Origin: Paracoccus ravus
GTDB lineage: Bacteria; Pseudomonadota; Alphaproteobacteria; Rhodobacterales; Rhodobacteraceae
Assembly (NCBI RefSeq): GCF_004522175.1
Contig: NZ_SDEB01000029.1
Span: 1-41,585, forward strand
DNA: 41,585 nt
Direction: 5' to 3'
How positions within the stretch are numbered: the first letter of the stretch is position 1; every line of letters starts with the position of its first letter. The notes beneath the pieces were generated by a model that worked only from the letters and a program-made list of their open reading frames with translations, was not told where the DNA came from and ran no database searches. Of this stretch, positions 1 to 8,482 are shown one piece after another. The translations under genes were made by a program, and so were the position numbers.

Positions 1-53
1 GCCTGACGAAGCACAGCCATGATCTGCGGTTCCGTGAAACGGCTCTTTCTCAT
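1..53 (-). CDS. IS3-type transposase OrfA, N-terminal fragment (runs off the window)
   Basis: Reading leftwards from an ATG at 53, the 17 complete codons give MRKSRFTEPQIMAVLRQ, the typical start of IS3-family OrfA (the helix-turn-helix half of the transposase). The reading frame continues beyond base 1, so only the N-terminus is visible. GAGGAG (62-67 region, minus strand) is a plausible ribosome binding site. The rest of the element lies to the left, so its right-hand terminus should be somewhere in the next 50-100 bases. I cannot fix the exact inverted repeat. The IS3 call rests on this short stretch only. Confidence 0.75.
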   Translation of the reverse strand, partial: MRKSRFTEPQIMAVLRQ

Positions 54-825
54 TCGAATCTCCTCAGCTCACGCTACGAGAAAATTCTACTTATGCAGCC
101 CCTTAACCATGGGGAGGATTACCGAGCCCCCTACAGTCATTCTTCCAGACCGCAGCGAATGCAATTGCAGCATACAGGTTCGGCCCATTTCGACGCTCGC
201 CAAGACAACCGGCGCTGCGGCGCAGCACCCCAGAACAGGCATCCGTGGCAAACCTGCAAACATTATCAGGCAACCCAGGGCGGGAGTGTTGATCACACTG
301 CAGGTCACTTCAATCGAAACGTGGCGATCCCGACCGCTATACCCACGTTGCTGAGCTTCGGCTTGGCAAACAGAGTGCCGTCGGGCAGCGGTTCGCAGAG
401 TGGCGCATGGGGAGAGACGCATCCTGATGTCGGTCCCTCCTTTTGTCGTGTCGGTGCGATCGTTTCCTAAGCAGAGATTCTCTGCTTTTCCCCACGGATG
501 CTGGTTCTTCTAGCGGTTCCGGTATCGCACGCCCTTTTGGATCGCCTTCTCAGGGGCGTGGTCGTCTTGAAAGGTCTGACGGGCGGTGACATGCAATGCA
601 GCCTGGGTCTTCACCGGGGGTAGGCCCACGACCTTGCGTGCCCTCAAAGAATCGACCCTTCCCGCCATGAGCTCGCTGGGCCTTGCCGAAAGGTAGCTTC
701 TCAAACCCCAAAGGCGTGAGCCACCCAACCCTCAATCGTCAGAAGCACCGACCTGCCAAAAACCGCAGAATGACTGTGGCATCTCGGCACGACCGTCGTC
801 GCATCCCGCTGAATGTCCAAGCGCC
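54..825. other. Gene-poor gap between the IS fragment and hisG
   Basis: No open reading frame here has a recognisable product; the frames present overlap each other on both strands and have no convincing start signals. The first 50-100 bases should be the terminal part of the IS element. A 9-bp-arm palindrome, AAGCAGAGA-T-TCTCTGCTT, lies at 469-487. It could be a hairpin on either strand but has no clear U-tract. The stretch nearest hisG (about 510-735, minus) is open for 72 codons without a family I recognise. The region may be intergenic DNA remodelled by IS insertion. Confidence 0.5.
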
Positions 826-1503
826 CTAGAGGCCCAGCCTTGCGGCGAAAGCCCGCACTTCGGCCTCATGCCCGGCGGCAATCGAGCGCAGCAACGTCGC
901 CTGACTGCGCAGGATCGGTTCCTCGGCAAGGATTTTCAGGTGGTTCGCGCGCAGGGTTTCACCTGACGAAGTGATATCGGCAATCGCCTCGGCGGTCAGG
1001 TTCGCGACCGTCCCCTCGGTCGCGCCTTGGCTATCGACCAATTGGTAATCGGCGACCTCGTGATCCGAGAGCCAGGCCCGCACCAAACGGTGATACTTCG
1101 TGGCAATACGCAGGCGGAAACCATGCTCGGCGCGGAAATCGCGGGCGATGGTGGCGAAATCATCCAGATCGTCGCAATCGGCCCAACAAGACGGCACGGC
1201 CAAAATCAGATCGGCATGGCCGAAGCCCATCGGGGCCAGTTCTTCGACATGGCTGCGCCAACCGGCCAGCTTCTCGCGAATCAGGTCGGTCCCGGTCACG
1301 CCCAGATGGATGCGCCCGGCCTGAAGCTCGCGCGGGATCTCGCCCGCAGAAAGCAGCACCAGCGAGACGTTTTCCGCCCCGTCGACCCGACCCGCATATT
1401 CACGATCAGAACCCGAGCGCGACATGGTCACGCCGCGCTCGGCAAACCAGTCGAAGGTCTGCTCCATCAGCCGCCCCTTGGACGGCACGCCCAGCCGGAT
1501 CAT
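826..1503 (-). CDS. hisG: ATP phosphoribosyltransferase catalytic subunit, short form
   Basis: HisG condenses ATP with PRPP to give N1-phosphoribosyl-ATP, the first and feedback-controlled step of histidine synthesis. At 225 aa it is the short form, which lacks the C-terminal regulatory domain and needs HisZ. The start [12 protein letters not shown] and the segment GVTGTDLIRE (about 88-97) are family signatures, and the PRPP-binding region lies around 155-170 (DSQGATEGTVANL). Its ATG overlaps the stop of hisZ as ATGA, so translation is coupled. It is the last gene of hisS-hisZ-hisG. The enzyme is cytoplasmic and expected to be a hetero-octamer with HisZ. I see no clear terminator just downstream. 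Confidence 0.96.
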   Translation of the reverse strand: MIRLGVPSKGRLMEQTFDWFAERGVTMSRSGSDREYAGRVDGAENVSLVLLSAGEIPRELQAGRIHLGVTGTDLIREKLAGWRSHVEELAPMGFGHADLILAVPSCWADCDDLDDFATIARDFRAEHGFRLRIATKYHRLVRAWLSDHEVADYQLVDSQGATEGTVANLTAEAIADITSSGETLRANHLKILAEEPILRSQATLLRSIAAGHEAEVRAFAARLGL

Positions 1504-2567
1504 GCGAGACCCCCGAGTTCATAGACGAGGCCGGGACGGATGATCCCGCCCACCGCCGGGATCGAACGGCCCTGCGCCTGCCCCAGCACTGCCGCCAGCG
1601 CGTCATAGCGCCCGCCCGAGGCGACCGGCGGCCAGTCGGCGCGGCCCTCAGCGGCAAAGCTGAAGGTCATGCCGTCGTAATATTCCATCGTGTGACGACC
1701 GTGGCTGGCGTCGAAATGGATCGCATCCACGTCAATGCCGCGCCGCGCGAGGTCGACAAGGTTGCGCTCCAGCCGGTCCACCGCCTCGTGGATATCGGGG
1801 ATTTCGCTCGCAAGCTGGCGCAGCTGCGCCAAGGCCTGCGGAGCCGGAGCCTGAACCGCGAATAGCCGTTCGAGCCGCTCGACCCATTGCGGGGCCAAAG
1901 GCTGTTCACCCGCATCGGCTTGCAGTCGGTCGATGCGTTCCTGCATCTCGTCGGGCGTGCGCAGGCCCGTCCAGACCGAGGGCGCTTCCGAGAAATTTCG
2001 CCCCTCAGCCGGGGCACTGAAGCGTGCGAGCAGACGGGCGAAACGCTTGGGTCGCCAGATATGATGCAGCAGCGCCGCGCGGCGTGCACCGGACAAAGGC
2101 AGCGCGCGGACGGCATCCATCAGCAGATCCATATCGCCCATGCTGGCCTGCAGCTTCAGCGGCGCGAGGATGTCGTGGAACAGCGCGAAGACCTCGGCAT
2201 CGGCATCCGGGTCGCGGGCGAAAAGCTCGAAACCGGCCTGCAGATACTCGTTATCGCGCGGATGCTCGGGGCGGCTTTCGCCGTGGTCCTGCTTGCGGAA
2301 GACCTCGCCCAGATAGCAGTAGCGGGCCGGTTCCGCGCCGTTCTCCATATGCATCTGCACGACGGGAACGGTGAAATCGGGGCGCAGCATGACCTCGCCC
2401 CGGATCGGGTCCTGCGTGACATAGGCGCGGGCGCGGATGTCCTCGCCGTAAAGATCCAGCAGCGTCTCGGCGGGCAGCAGCAGGTCGGGCGCGACCTCCT
2501 CGGCCCCGGCGGCGCGGAAGGCCGTCAGGATCTGCTGGCCGATCGCCTGTTTCGCGCGCTTGCTCAT
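1500..2567 (-). CDS. hisZ: ATP phosphoribosyltransferase regulatory subunit
   Basis: HisZ is a catalytically dead paralogue of histidyl-tRNA synthetase that forms the regulatory part of short-form ATP phosphoribosyltransferase and confers histidine feedback. The product is 355 aa if it starts at [13 protein letters not shown] chose this start because it overlaps the hisS stop codon as ATGA; the open frame upstream is only the antisense/offset of hisS. It has the class II synthetase-like core ([20 protein letters not shown], then [12 protein letters not shown] near the C-terminus). It sits between hisS and hisG with overlapping ends on both sides, so the three proteins are probably made in fixed ratio. 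Confidence 0.95.
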   Translation of the reverse strand: MSKRAKQAIGQQILTAFRAAGAEEVAPDLLLPAETLLDLYGEDIRARAYVTQDPIRGEVMLRPDFTVPVVQMHMENGAEPARYCYLGEVFRKQDHGESRPEHPRDNEYLQAGFELFARDPDADAEVFALFHDILAPLKLQASMGDMDLLMDAVRALPLSGARRAALLHHIWRPKRFARLLARFSAPAEGRNFSEAPSVWTGLRTPDEMQERIDRLQADAGEQPLAPQWVERLERLFAVQAPAPQALAQLRQLASEIPDIHEAVDRLERNLVDLARRGIDVDAIHFDASHGRHTMEYYDGMTFSFAAEGRADWPPVASGGRYDALAAVLGQAQGRSIPAVGGIIRPGLVYELGGLA

Positions 2568-4048
2568 CCCAGAATGCGCCGGACTTCGGCGACCAGATCG
2601 CCGCGTGCCACCTCGGTCTGGGCGGGCTGGGCCTTCCATTCCTCATGGCTGGCCTCGGCAGCGATTTTCGCACCAAGGATCAGGTCCTTGACCTGCACCA
2701 CACCGCGCAGAGCCTCGTCGCCGCCCTGGATGATGGCGACGGGCGAGTTGCGCTTATCCGCATATTTCAGCTGGTTGCCGAAGTTTTTCGGGTTGCCCAG
2801 ATAGACCTCGGCGCGGATGCCGGCTTCGCGCAACTCGGACGCCATCGCATAATAGTCGCCCATGCGATCGCGATCCATCACGGTCACGACGACCGGACCC
2901 TGATCGACGCCGCCCATCAGCCCCTTGGCGCGCAAAGCGGCCAGCAGGCGGTCGACCCCGATGGACACGCCCGTTGCAGGGACTTTCTGGCCGGTGAAAC
3001 GCTCGACCAGACCGTCATAGCGACCACCGCCCGCGACCGAGCCGAATTGGCGCTTGCGGCCTTTCTCGTCGAGGATTTCGAAGGTCAGTTCGGCCTCGAA
3101 AACCGGGCCGGTGTAATAGCCAAGCCCGCGCACGATCGAGGGGTCGATGACCGCGCGATCCTCGCCCACGCCCATCGCGGCCAGCATGTCGCTGATCTGC
3201 GCCAGCTCCTCGACGCCCTCGGCACCCGTGGCCGAAGCACCGACGGCGGCGCGCAGGTTCTCGAGCGTGGCGGCATTGTCCGCGCCTTTCGAGGTCAGGA
3301 AGGCGATCACCGGATCGGCCTGTTCCGGGCGCAGGCCGACACCTTCGATGACCGCGCCGGATTCGTCCTTGCGACCGGTGGTCAAAAGCTGGCGGACGCC
3401 CTCTTCCCCGACCTTGTCGAATTTGTCGATGGTGCGCAGAACGTCATCGGCAGGCTTGCCGCCCTCGACGCCCATCGCTTCCAATATGCCGTTCAGGACT
3501 TTGCGGTTGTTGATACGGATCAGGTAATCGCCGCGCTGGATGCCAGCATGTTCCAGCGCACCCGCCAACATGCCGCAAATTTCCGCATCGGCGGCCACGC
3601 TGGCCGAACCGACCGTATCGGCGTCGCATTGATAGAACTGGCGGAACCGACCCGGCCCCGGCTTTTCATTGCGCCAGACCGGACCCATCGCATAGCGGCG
3701 ATAGGGCGAGGGCAGGTCATTGCGGAACTGCGCCGCGACACGCGCCAAGGGCGCGGTCAGGTCATAGCGCAGCGCCAGCCAGTCGCCCGCGCCGCCGCCC
3801 GGGACCTCGGCCTCCTGCCATGCGAAGACGCCCGCGTTCGGGCGGTCCACGTCGGGCAGGAACTTGCCCAGAGCCTCGACAGTCTCAACGGCGCTGGTTT
3901 CCAGAGGCTCGAATCCATGTCGATGGTATACTTCTGCAATGCGGTCGAGCATCTGCTTGCGCTCGGTCACGTCTGCGCCGAAATAGTCACGAAACCCCTT
4001 GGGCGTCTCTGCCTTGGGACGTGGTTGCTTTTTCTGATCTTTCGCCAT
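2564..4048 (-). CDS. hisS: Histidyl-tRNA synthetase
   Basis: HisS charges tRNA-His with histidine using ATP. The 494-aa product begins [21 protein letters not shown] and contains class II motif 1 around residues 15-40. Motif 2 includes [20 protein letters not shown], and the HisA-type loops [10 protein letters not shown] and [12 protein letters not shown] follow. The anticodon-binding domain occupies the last 100 residues ([15 protein letters not shown] onwards). It heads the operon hisS-hisZ-hisG, an arrangement common in Rhodobacteraceae that ties tRNA charging to biosynthesis. Only about 50 bases separate its start from divergently read slyX, so both promoters lie within that gap or overlap the coding ends. 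Confidence 0.97.
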   Translation of the reverse strand: MAKDQKKQPRPKAETPKGFRDYFGADVTERKQMLDRIAEVYHRHGFEPLETSAVETVEALGKFLPDVDRPNAGVFAWQEAEVPGGGAGDWLALRYDLTAPLARVAAQFRNDLPSPYRRYAMGPVWRNEKPGPGRFRQFYQCDADTVGSASVAADAEICGMLAGALEHAGIQRGDYLIRINNRKVLNGILEAMGVEGGKPADDVLRTIDKFDKVGEEGVRQLLTTGRKDESGAVIEGVGLRPEQADPVIAFLTSKGADNAATLENLRAAVGASATGAEGVEELAQISDMLAAMGVGEDRAVIDPSIVRGLGYYTGPVFEAELTFEILDEKGRKRQFGSVAGGGRYDGLVERFTGQKVPATGVSIGVDRLLAALRAKGLMGGVDQGPVVVTVMDRDRMGDYYAMASELREAGIRAEVYLGNPKNFGNQLKYADKRNSPVAIIQGGDEALRGVVQVKDLILGAKIAAEASHEEWKAQPAQTEVARGDLVAEVRRILG

Positions 4049-4096
4049 GGTATGCCTCGGGCTTTTCCATGCGGGGGTCTAACGGATGGAGGATGC

Positions 4097-4312
4097 ATGG
4101 ACAAGCAGACGCTGGAAAGAACCGAGCGGCTCGAAGAGGCCGTCGCCCATCTGACCCGGATTGCGGATGATCTGTCAGGGATTGTCGCGCGGCAAGAGGG
4201 CGAGATCACCCGCCTGAGCCGCAAGATCGGCATGCTGATGGAGCGCGAGGCCGAACGCGAGGCCGAGGGCGGGACGATTCCCTTGGCCGACCAACGCCCG
4301 CCGCATTGGTGA
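4097..4312 (+). CDS. slyX: SlyX family protein
   Basis: This 71-aa protein is almost entirely predicted coiled coil (heptad-rich ERTERLEEAVAHLTRIADDL and following). It ends in a proline-rich IPLADQRPPHW, like the C-terminal PPHY tail of SlyX proteins. SlyX's biochemical role is unknown; the family is a short cytoplasmic coiled coil. The ATG at 4097 was chosen because GGATGGAGG precedes it by a few bases. The longer open frame upstream is antisense to hisS and not coding. It is divergent from hisS and converges on the DUF4177 gene. A hairpin (GAGCCGC/GCGGCTC, 4313-4329) separates the two stops. Confidence 0.88.
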   Translation: MDKQTLERTERLEEAVAHLTRIADDLSGIVARQEGEITRLSRKIGMLMEREAEREAEGGTIPLADQRPPHW

Positions 4313-4319
4313 GAGCCGC

Positions 4320-4784
4320 TTAGCGGCTCGCCGGGCCCAGACGCGGGCCAGAGGGCGCCAGCTGTGGTGGCGCGGTCAAAGGCGGCTCGCCGGCCCGGCT
4401 CTGCGTCGGTCGCGCCATGGCACGCATCGGCTCGCTGAAGGGCGGTCGCACGGGCGCATCCGGCGTGGGTTCGGCCTGATCTGCGGGCAGGTCCGCTTCG
4501 ACGGGTTCCGGCTCCTGGGCCGCGACCGGAATGGGCAGGATTTCCTCGCCATCATCCACCGCGCGGCGAAAGACCAGGATATTGTGATAGATCGTGGTGC
4601 GCCCGGTCAGGCCCGCACGTTCCTCGCAGGGCAAGGTCTCGGCACGGACATATTCCCAGCCGTCCTGCGCCATCTCGTTGAGCGCGGCAGCAAGCGTTGC
4701 CGAGAATCGTTCGATGCCGGTCTTGGCACCCTTGGACTTTTCGCCGCGCGAGGGGGCCGGAATGACGGTGTATTCGTATACCAT
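4320..4784 (-). CDS. DUF4177 domain protein
   Basis: The 154-aa product starts MVYEYTVIPAPSRG. Its first about 80 residues match the DUF4177 pattern: a hydrophobic N-terminal strand, then LNEMAQDGWEYV and a C-terminal strand TTIYHNILVFRR. The rest is a proline- and alanine-rich tail without fold signature. Function is unknown. AGGACGAT lies just before this ATG, and the upstream in-frame extension to 4868 crosses the terminator of the neighbouring gene, so the shorter start is preferred. It is transcribed in the same direction as, but downstream of, the RTX gene and its terminator, so it probably has its own promoter. Confidence 0.85.
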   Translation of the reverse strand: MVYEYTVIPAPSRGEKSKGAKTGIERFSATLAAALNEMAQDGWEYVRAETLPCEERAGLTGRTTIYHNILVFRRAVDDGEEILPIPVAAQEPEPVEADLPADQAEPTPDAPVRPPFSEPMRAMARPTQSRAGEPPLTAPPQLAPSGPRLGPASR

Positions 4785-4834
4785 TGGATCGTCCTGCCTG
4801 TTCCGTGATCCAAGAGTTACGCCAGATCGTTCGG

Positions 4835-4875
4835 CAAGAAAAGCGCAGCGCGCAATGCTTGGTTGCATTGCGCGC
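4835..4875 (-). terminator. Rho-independent terminator of the RTX/Hint gene
   Basis: An exact 11-bp stem GCGCGCAATGC / GCATTGCGCGC (4848-4858 and 4865-4875) with a 6-base loop lies 12 bases beyond the RTX gene stop. Read on the minus strand it is followed by TGCGCTTTTCTT, a usable U-rich tract. Confidence 0.8.
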
Positions 4876-4887
4876 CACGGTCAGGGT

Positions 4888-6558
4888 TCAGGACAGGATC
4901 GGCTGACAATTCCTGCAATGCCGCTCGGCCAGCTTGCGGGCCAGACGACCATTGCCCAAGGGCCGGGCCGTGGGTCGATCCCGCCCCGAGCGCAGCTCAG
5001 GAAAGAGCGTCAAGATCTCGTCGCGCGCCGCCTCGCCGATGCTTGAAAGCGCCTGTGGCCCGGTATGCAAGGTCTCAGCCTCGGCCCCGTTGGCAAAGAC
5101 GATCTGATGCGCGTCGAGCAGGAAATGGACATAGGTGACGCTGTCGCAATCCTCGATCACCTCGACCCCGTCAAGCGCAAGGAGTTGCTTGGCCGGGACC
5201 AGAACCTCGCCAAAGCCGAACATGCGCTCGACTATGCGCGAGCGGGCGACCAGCCGATGTTGCGGCGAGACGACCAGATCGCGATCCGGAATCATCGGCC
5301 CCAGCGCGCCCGCGCGGATCCTGATCGGTCTCAGATGCGGATGAAGCGCCAAGGTCTCGCGGTCAAGGCTGCGGCTCGAGATCCAGCGGATCGGTTGCGG
5401 ACCCTCATCCTTGGTCAGCACCCTGTCGCCCACTTTCAGCTCGCCCGCGATCGTTTCGCCATCCGCCATCCTGATCCTCGTCTCGGCGGCAAAGCACAGC
5501 ACGCTCACATTGGCCGAAGTCAGATTGGCCTCGGTGTGATCGAAATCCGCGAACTGGATCGTCAGGCTGTGCCCAGGGCCGAGGTTGAGAGTTCCCCAGG
5601 AACCTCCCTGCTCCGAGGCGAAATCGGCGCGCAACCATGCCAGAGGCGTTGCATATGTCGTTCCATGCTCGGCATTATATGCCGCAAGCGTCGTAGGGTT
5701 GTAATAAGAAGACAGATCAATCCTGTCTATCAGCGGATTGAAGTCCAGAATCGAATCTCTTCCGGCGCTGACAAGGAATGTATCCGCACCGCCGCCGCCA
5801 TAAATCGTGTCGTTCCCGGCCCCACCATCGAGCAGATCGTCTCCGTTACCGCCTGTCAGATAATCGGCCCCAGCCCCGGTCGCGATGGTATCGCTGCCCG
5901 TTCCCCCATGAACCTCATCTTCGCCCGAGCCCGTGGTGAAAAGATTAGCACCGCCGCCATAATCATAAATGTAGTTATTGCCCTCGCCCGCGTCGACGGT
6001 GTCTGCACCGCTGCCGCCTGAAAATCCCAGAATTATCTGGTCAGATCCCTCTCCGGTGGAAATGCTGTTATCCCCGCCGTAATCCAGAACATAGTCGTCC
6101 CCGGTTCCGCCAGAGATCGTGTCGTTTCCGGTTCCAGCGTAGATGGTGTCGTTGCCGTCCCCCCCTACCAATGAATTGTTTCCAGAGTAGTCCGCGAGCA
6201 CGTCGGCGCCCAAACCACCATCGAGCGTATCACCGCCGGTTCCGCCGTCGAGGTAATCATCCTGTGTACCACCGCTCAGAGAGTCGTCGCCTGTCTCCCC
6301 ATAAAGACTATCGCGTCCGGCGCCCCCATCGAGCGTGTCATTGCCCAACCCACCGAATACAATGTCATTGCCCTCGCCGCCCAGCAGCGAGTCGCTGCCC
6401 CCGTCGCCGCTGATGCTGTCGCCACCCTCGCCCCCGTCGATGGTGTCGCTGCCGGCAAGCCCATAAAGCGTATCGGCACCGGAAAGGCCGTTGATCTCGT
6501 CATCAGAATTGCTGCCGTTGATTGAATCGCTACCAGTCGTACCATTAAAAACCGGCAT
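4888..6558 (-). CDS. RTX-repeat calcium-binding protein with C-terminal Hint domain
   Basis: The 556-aa product has about 14-18 glycine/aspartate nonapeptide repeats (GGxGxDxxx type, residues about 10-265), which fold as a calcium-filled beta-roll. A linker with DFNPLIDRIDLSSY (about 272-284) follows, as is common at the end of RTX blocks. From about 354 comes a Hint (hedgehog/intein-type) domain: CFAAETRIRMADGE, GDRVLTKDEGPQPIRW, VSPQHRLVARS and YVHFLLDAHQIVFANG. This architecture is typical of proteins secreted by type I systems in Rhodobacteraceae; no N-terminal signal peptide is visible, in line with that. The start is at MPVFNGTTGS, preceded by CAGGGGGAAACC. Its ligand or role is not evident, and no ABC exporter lies nearby. 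Confidence 0.9.
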   Translation of the reverse strand: MPVFNGTTGSDSINGSNSDDEINGLSGADTLYGLAGSDTIDGGEGGDSISGDGGSDSLLGGEGNDIVFGGLGNDTLDGGAGRDSLYGETGDDSLSGGTQDDYLDGGTGGDTLDGGLGADVLADYSGNNSLVGGDGNDTIYAGTGNDTISGGTGDDYVLDYGGDNSISTGEGSDQIILGFSGGSGADTVDAGEGNNYIYDYGGGANLFTTGSGEDEVHGGTGSDTIATGAGADYLTGGNGDDLLDGGAGNDTIYGGGGADTFLVSAGRDSILDFNPLIDRIDLSSYYNPTTLAAYNAEHGTTYATPLAWLRADFASEQGGSWGTLNLGPGHSLTIQFADFDHTEANLTSANVSVLCFAAETRIRMADGETIAGELKVGDRVLTKDEGPQPIRWISSRSLDRETLALHPHLRPIRIRAGALGPMIPDRDLVVSPQHRLVARSRIVERMFGFGEVLVPAKQLLALDGVEVIEDCDSVTYVHFLLDAHQIVFANGAEAETLHTGPQALSSIGEAARDEILTLFPELRSGRDRPTARPLGNGRLARKLAERHCRNCQPILS

Positions 6559-6841
6559 GGTTTCCCCCTGTGAGCTAATGCCGTCGTGAACAGGAAACAG
6601 TCGCCCCAAGAATTTACGATAAAATCTGAAAAAAATATGATGCGCGATTTGGTATCGAAGTTTTTATGCGCCACCGATCGCAAATTACATCTCAGGGATG
6701 AAAAAGAGCCGCATCGACTGCCTAAATTAAAAGCGTTGCCATAAATTCGGCAATGCGCCAAAGCGGCTTAAACAGGTTACGGGATTAAACCATGCCGCCG
6801 GGGCTGAAATTCCGGCTGGTCGGAGGGAATCATTTCATGAA

Positions 6842-6874
6842 AAAACCGCCTCCGGCCGAACCGAAGGCGGTTTT
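6842..6874 (-). terminator. Rho-independent terminator of gatB
   Basis: A perfect 10-bp stem AAAACCGCCT / AGGCGGTTTT (6842-6851 and 6865-6874) is followed on the minus strand by a run of T. It lies about 24 bases beyond the gatB stop. The rest of the gap 6559-6841 is AT-richer and should hold the promoter of the RTX gene. I see no other feature in it. Confidence 0.85.
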
Positions 6875-6897
6875 CTCTTTTCAGGCGAGAGAGCGGG

Positions 6898-8412
6898 TTA
6901 CTGGCCCAGTTTCTGGCTGACCAGATCCTGCACGGCGGCGGGGTTGGCCTTGCCGCCGGTGGCTTTCAGCACTTGCCCCACGAACCAGCCCGCGAGTTTG
7001 GGGTTGGCCTTGGCCTTTTCGACCTGAGCCGGGTTCGCGGCGATGATTTCATCGACGGCTTTCTCAATCGCGCCAAGGTCGGTGACCTGCTTCATGCCGC
7101 GCGATTCGACGATCTCGGCCGGATCGCCGCCTTCGGTCCAGAGGATCTCGAACAAGTCCTTGGCGATCTTGCCCGAGATGTCACCCTTGGCGATCAGGTC
7201 GATCACGCCGCCCAGTTGCGCCGAAGAAACCGGCGAGGTCTCGACCGACAGGCCCTCTTTGTTCAGACGCCCGAACAGTTCGTTGATGACCCAGTTCGCG
7301 GCCATCTTGCCGTCGCGACCCTGCGCCACAGCCTCGAAGAAGTTGGCGTTTTCGACTTCGGCGGTCAGCACGCCCGCGTCATATTCCGATAGGCCCAGTT
7401 CCTGCACGAAACGCGCCTTCTTCTCGTCCGGCAGTTCCGGCATGTCCGAGGCGATGCCATCGACCCATGCCTGCTCGATCTCCAGAGGCAGGAGATCGGG
7501 ATCGGGGAAATAGCGGTAATCGTGGGCTTCTTCCTTTGACCGCATCGAGCGCGTCTCGCCCTTGTCCGGATCGTAGAGGCGGGTTTCCTGCACGACCTTG
7601 CCGCCATCCTCGATGATGGCGATCTGGCGGCGGGCCTCATATTCGATGGCGGCCTGAATGAAGCGCAGCGAGTTCATGTTCTTGATCTCGCAGCGGGTGC
7701 CGAGATGGCTGAAATCCTGCGTTTCCTGATAGCGCTCGTAGGCGCCCGGCGCGCAGACCGAGACGTTCACGTCGGCGCGCAGGTTCCCATTCTGCATATT
7801 GCCGTCGCAGGTGCCCAGATAGCGCATGATCTGGCGCAGCTTGGCGACATAGGCGGCGGCTTCCTCGGGGCCGCGGATGTCGGGACGGCTGACGATCTCC
7901 ATCAGCGCCACGCCAGTGCGGTTCAGGTCCACGAAGGACATGTTCGGGTCCATGTCGTGGATCGACTTACCGGCATCCTGTTCGAGGTGGATGCGCTCGA
8001 TGCGGACCCGGCGGGCGACGCCGGGGGCCATGTCCACGATCACCTCGCCCTCACCCACGATGGGGTGGTAGAGCTGGCTGATCTGATAGCCCTGCGGCAG
8101 GTCGGGGTAGAAGTAGTTCTTGCGGTCGAAGGCCGAGCGCAGGTTGATCCCGGCCTTCAGGCCAAGACCGGTGCGCACGGCTTGCGCCACGCAGAATTCG
8201 TTGATGACGGGCAGCATCCCCGGCATGGCCGCGTCGACGAAGGCGACATGGCTGTTCGGCTCGGCGCCGAAGCCGGTCGAGGCACCGGAAAACAGCTTGG
8301 CGTTCGAGGCAACCTGAGCGTGGACCTCGAGGCCGATGACCAGTTCCCAGTCCTGTTTCGCACCCGAAATGACTTTGGGTTCGGGAGAGGTATAGGTCAG
8401 ATGGTCAAGCAT
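6898..8412 (-). CDS. gatB: Asp-tRNA(Asn)/Glu-tRNA(Gln) amidotransferase subunit B
   Basis: GatB is the tRNA-binding and kinase subunit of GatCAB, which phosphorylates and amidates mischarged Glu-tRNA(Gln) or Asp-tRNA(Asn). The 504-aa product has the family block [22 protein letters not shown] at its start, then [35 protein letters not shown] and DPDLLPLEI. The C-terminal YqeY-like tail ends at KLGQ. Length matches the family. It is transcribed alone here: the antiporter gene lies upstream in the same direction with a 70-base gap, and a strong terminator follows. gatA and gatC are not in the window. Confidence 0.97.
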   Translation of the reverse strand: MLDHLTYTSPEPKVISGAKQDWELVIGLEVHAQVASNAKLFSGASTGFGAEPNSHVAFVDAAMPGMLPVINEFCVAQAVRTGLGLKAGINLRSAFDRKNYFYPDLPQGYQISQLYHPIVGEGEVIVDMAPGVARRVRIERIHLEQDAGKSIHDMDPNMSFVDLNRTGVALMEIVSRPDIRGPEEAAAYVAKLRQIMRYLGTCDGNMQNGNLRADVNVSVCAPGAYERYQETQDFSHLGTRCEIKNMNSLRFIQAAIEYEARRQIAIIEDGGKVVQETRLYDPDKGETRSMRSKEEAHDYRYFPDPDLLPLEIEQAWVDGIASDMPELPDEKKARFVQELGLSEYDAGVLTAEVENANFFEAVAQGRDGKMAANWVINELFGRLNKEGLSVETSPVSSAQLGGVIDLIAKGDISGKIAKDLFEILWTEGGDPAEIVESRGMKQVTDLGAIEKAVDEIIAANPAQVEKAKANPKLAGWFVGQVLKATGGKANPAAVQDLVSQKLGQ

Positions 8413-8482
8413 GGCATTTCCTTTGGCAAGGTTGCTGCGCTTCTAGGCGCTTGGGGCGCGGGTCGCAAGTGTTCGGGGCGCG

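Noticed and set aside
87..735. Overlapping open frames near the left edge as possible genes
   Set aside because: They overlap on both strands, lack ribosome binding sites and resemble no family; IS-associated intergenic DNA is more likely.
2645..4096. Long plus-strand frame upstream of slyX as part of that gene
   Set aside because: It is antisense to hisS and slyX has its own start and ribosome binding site at 4097.
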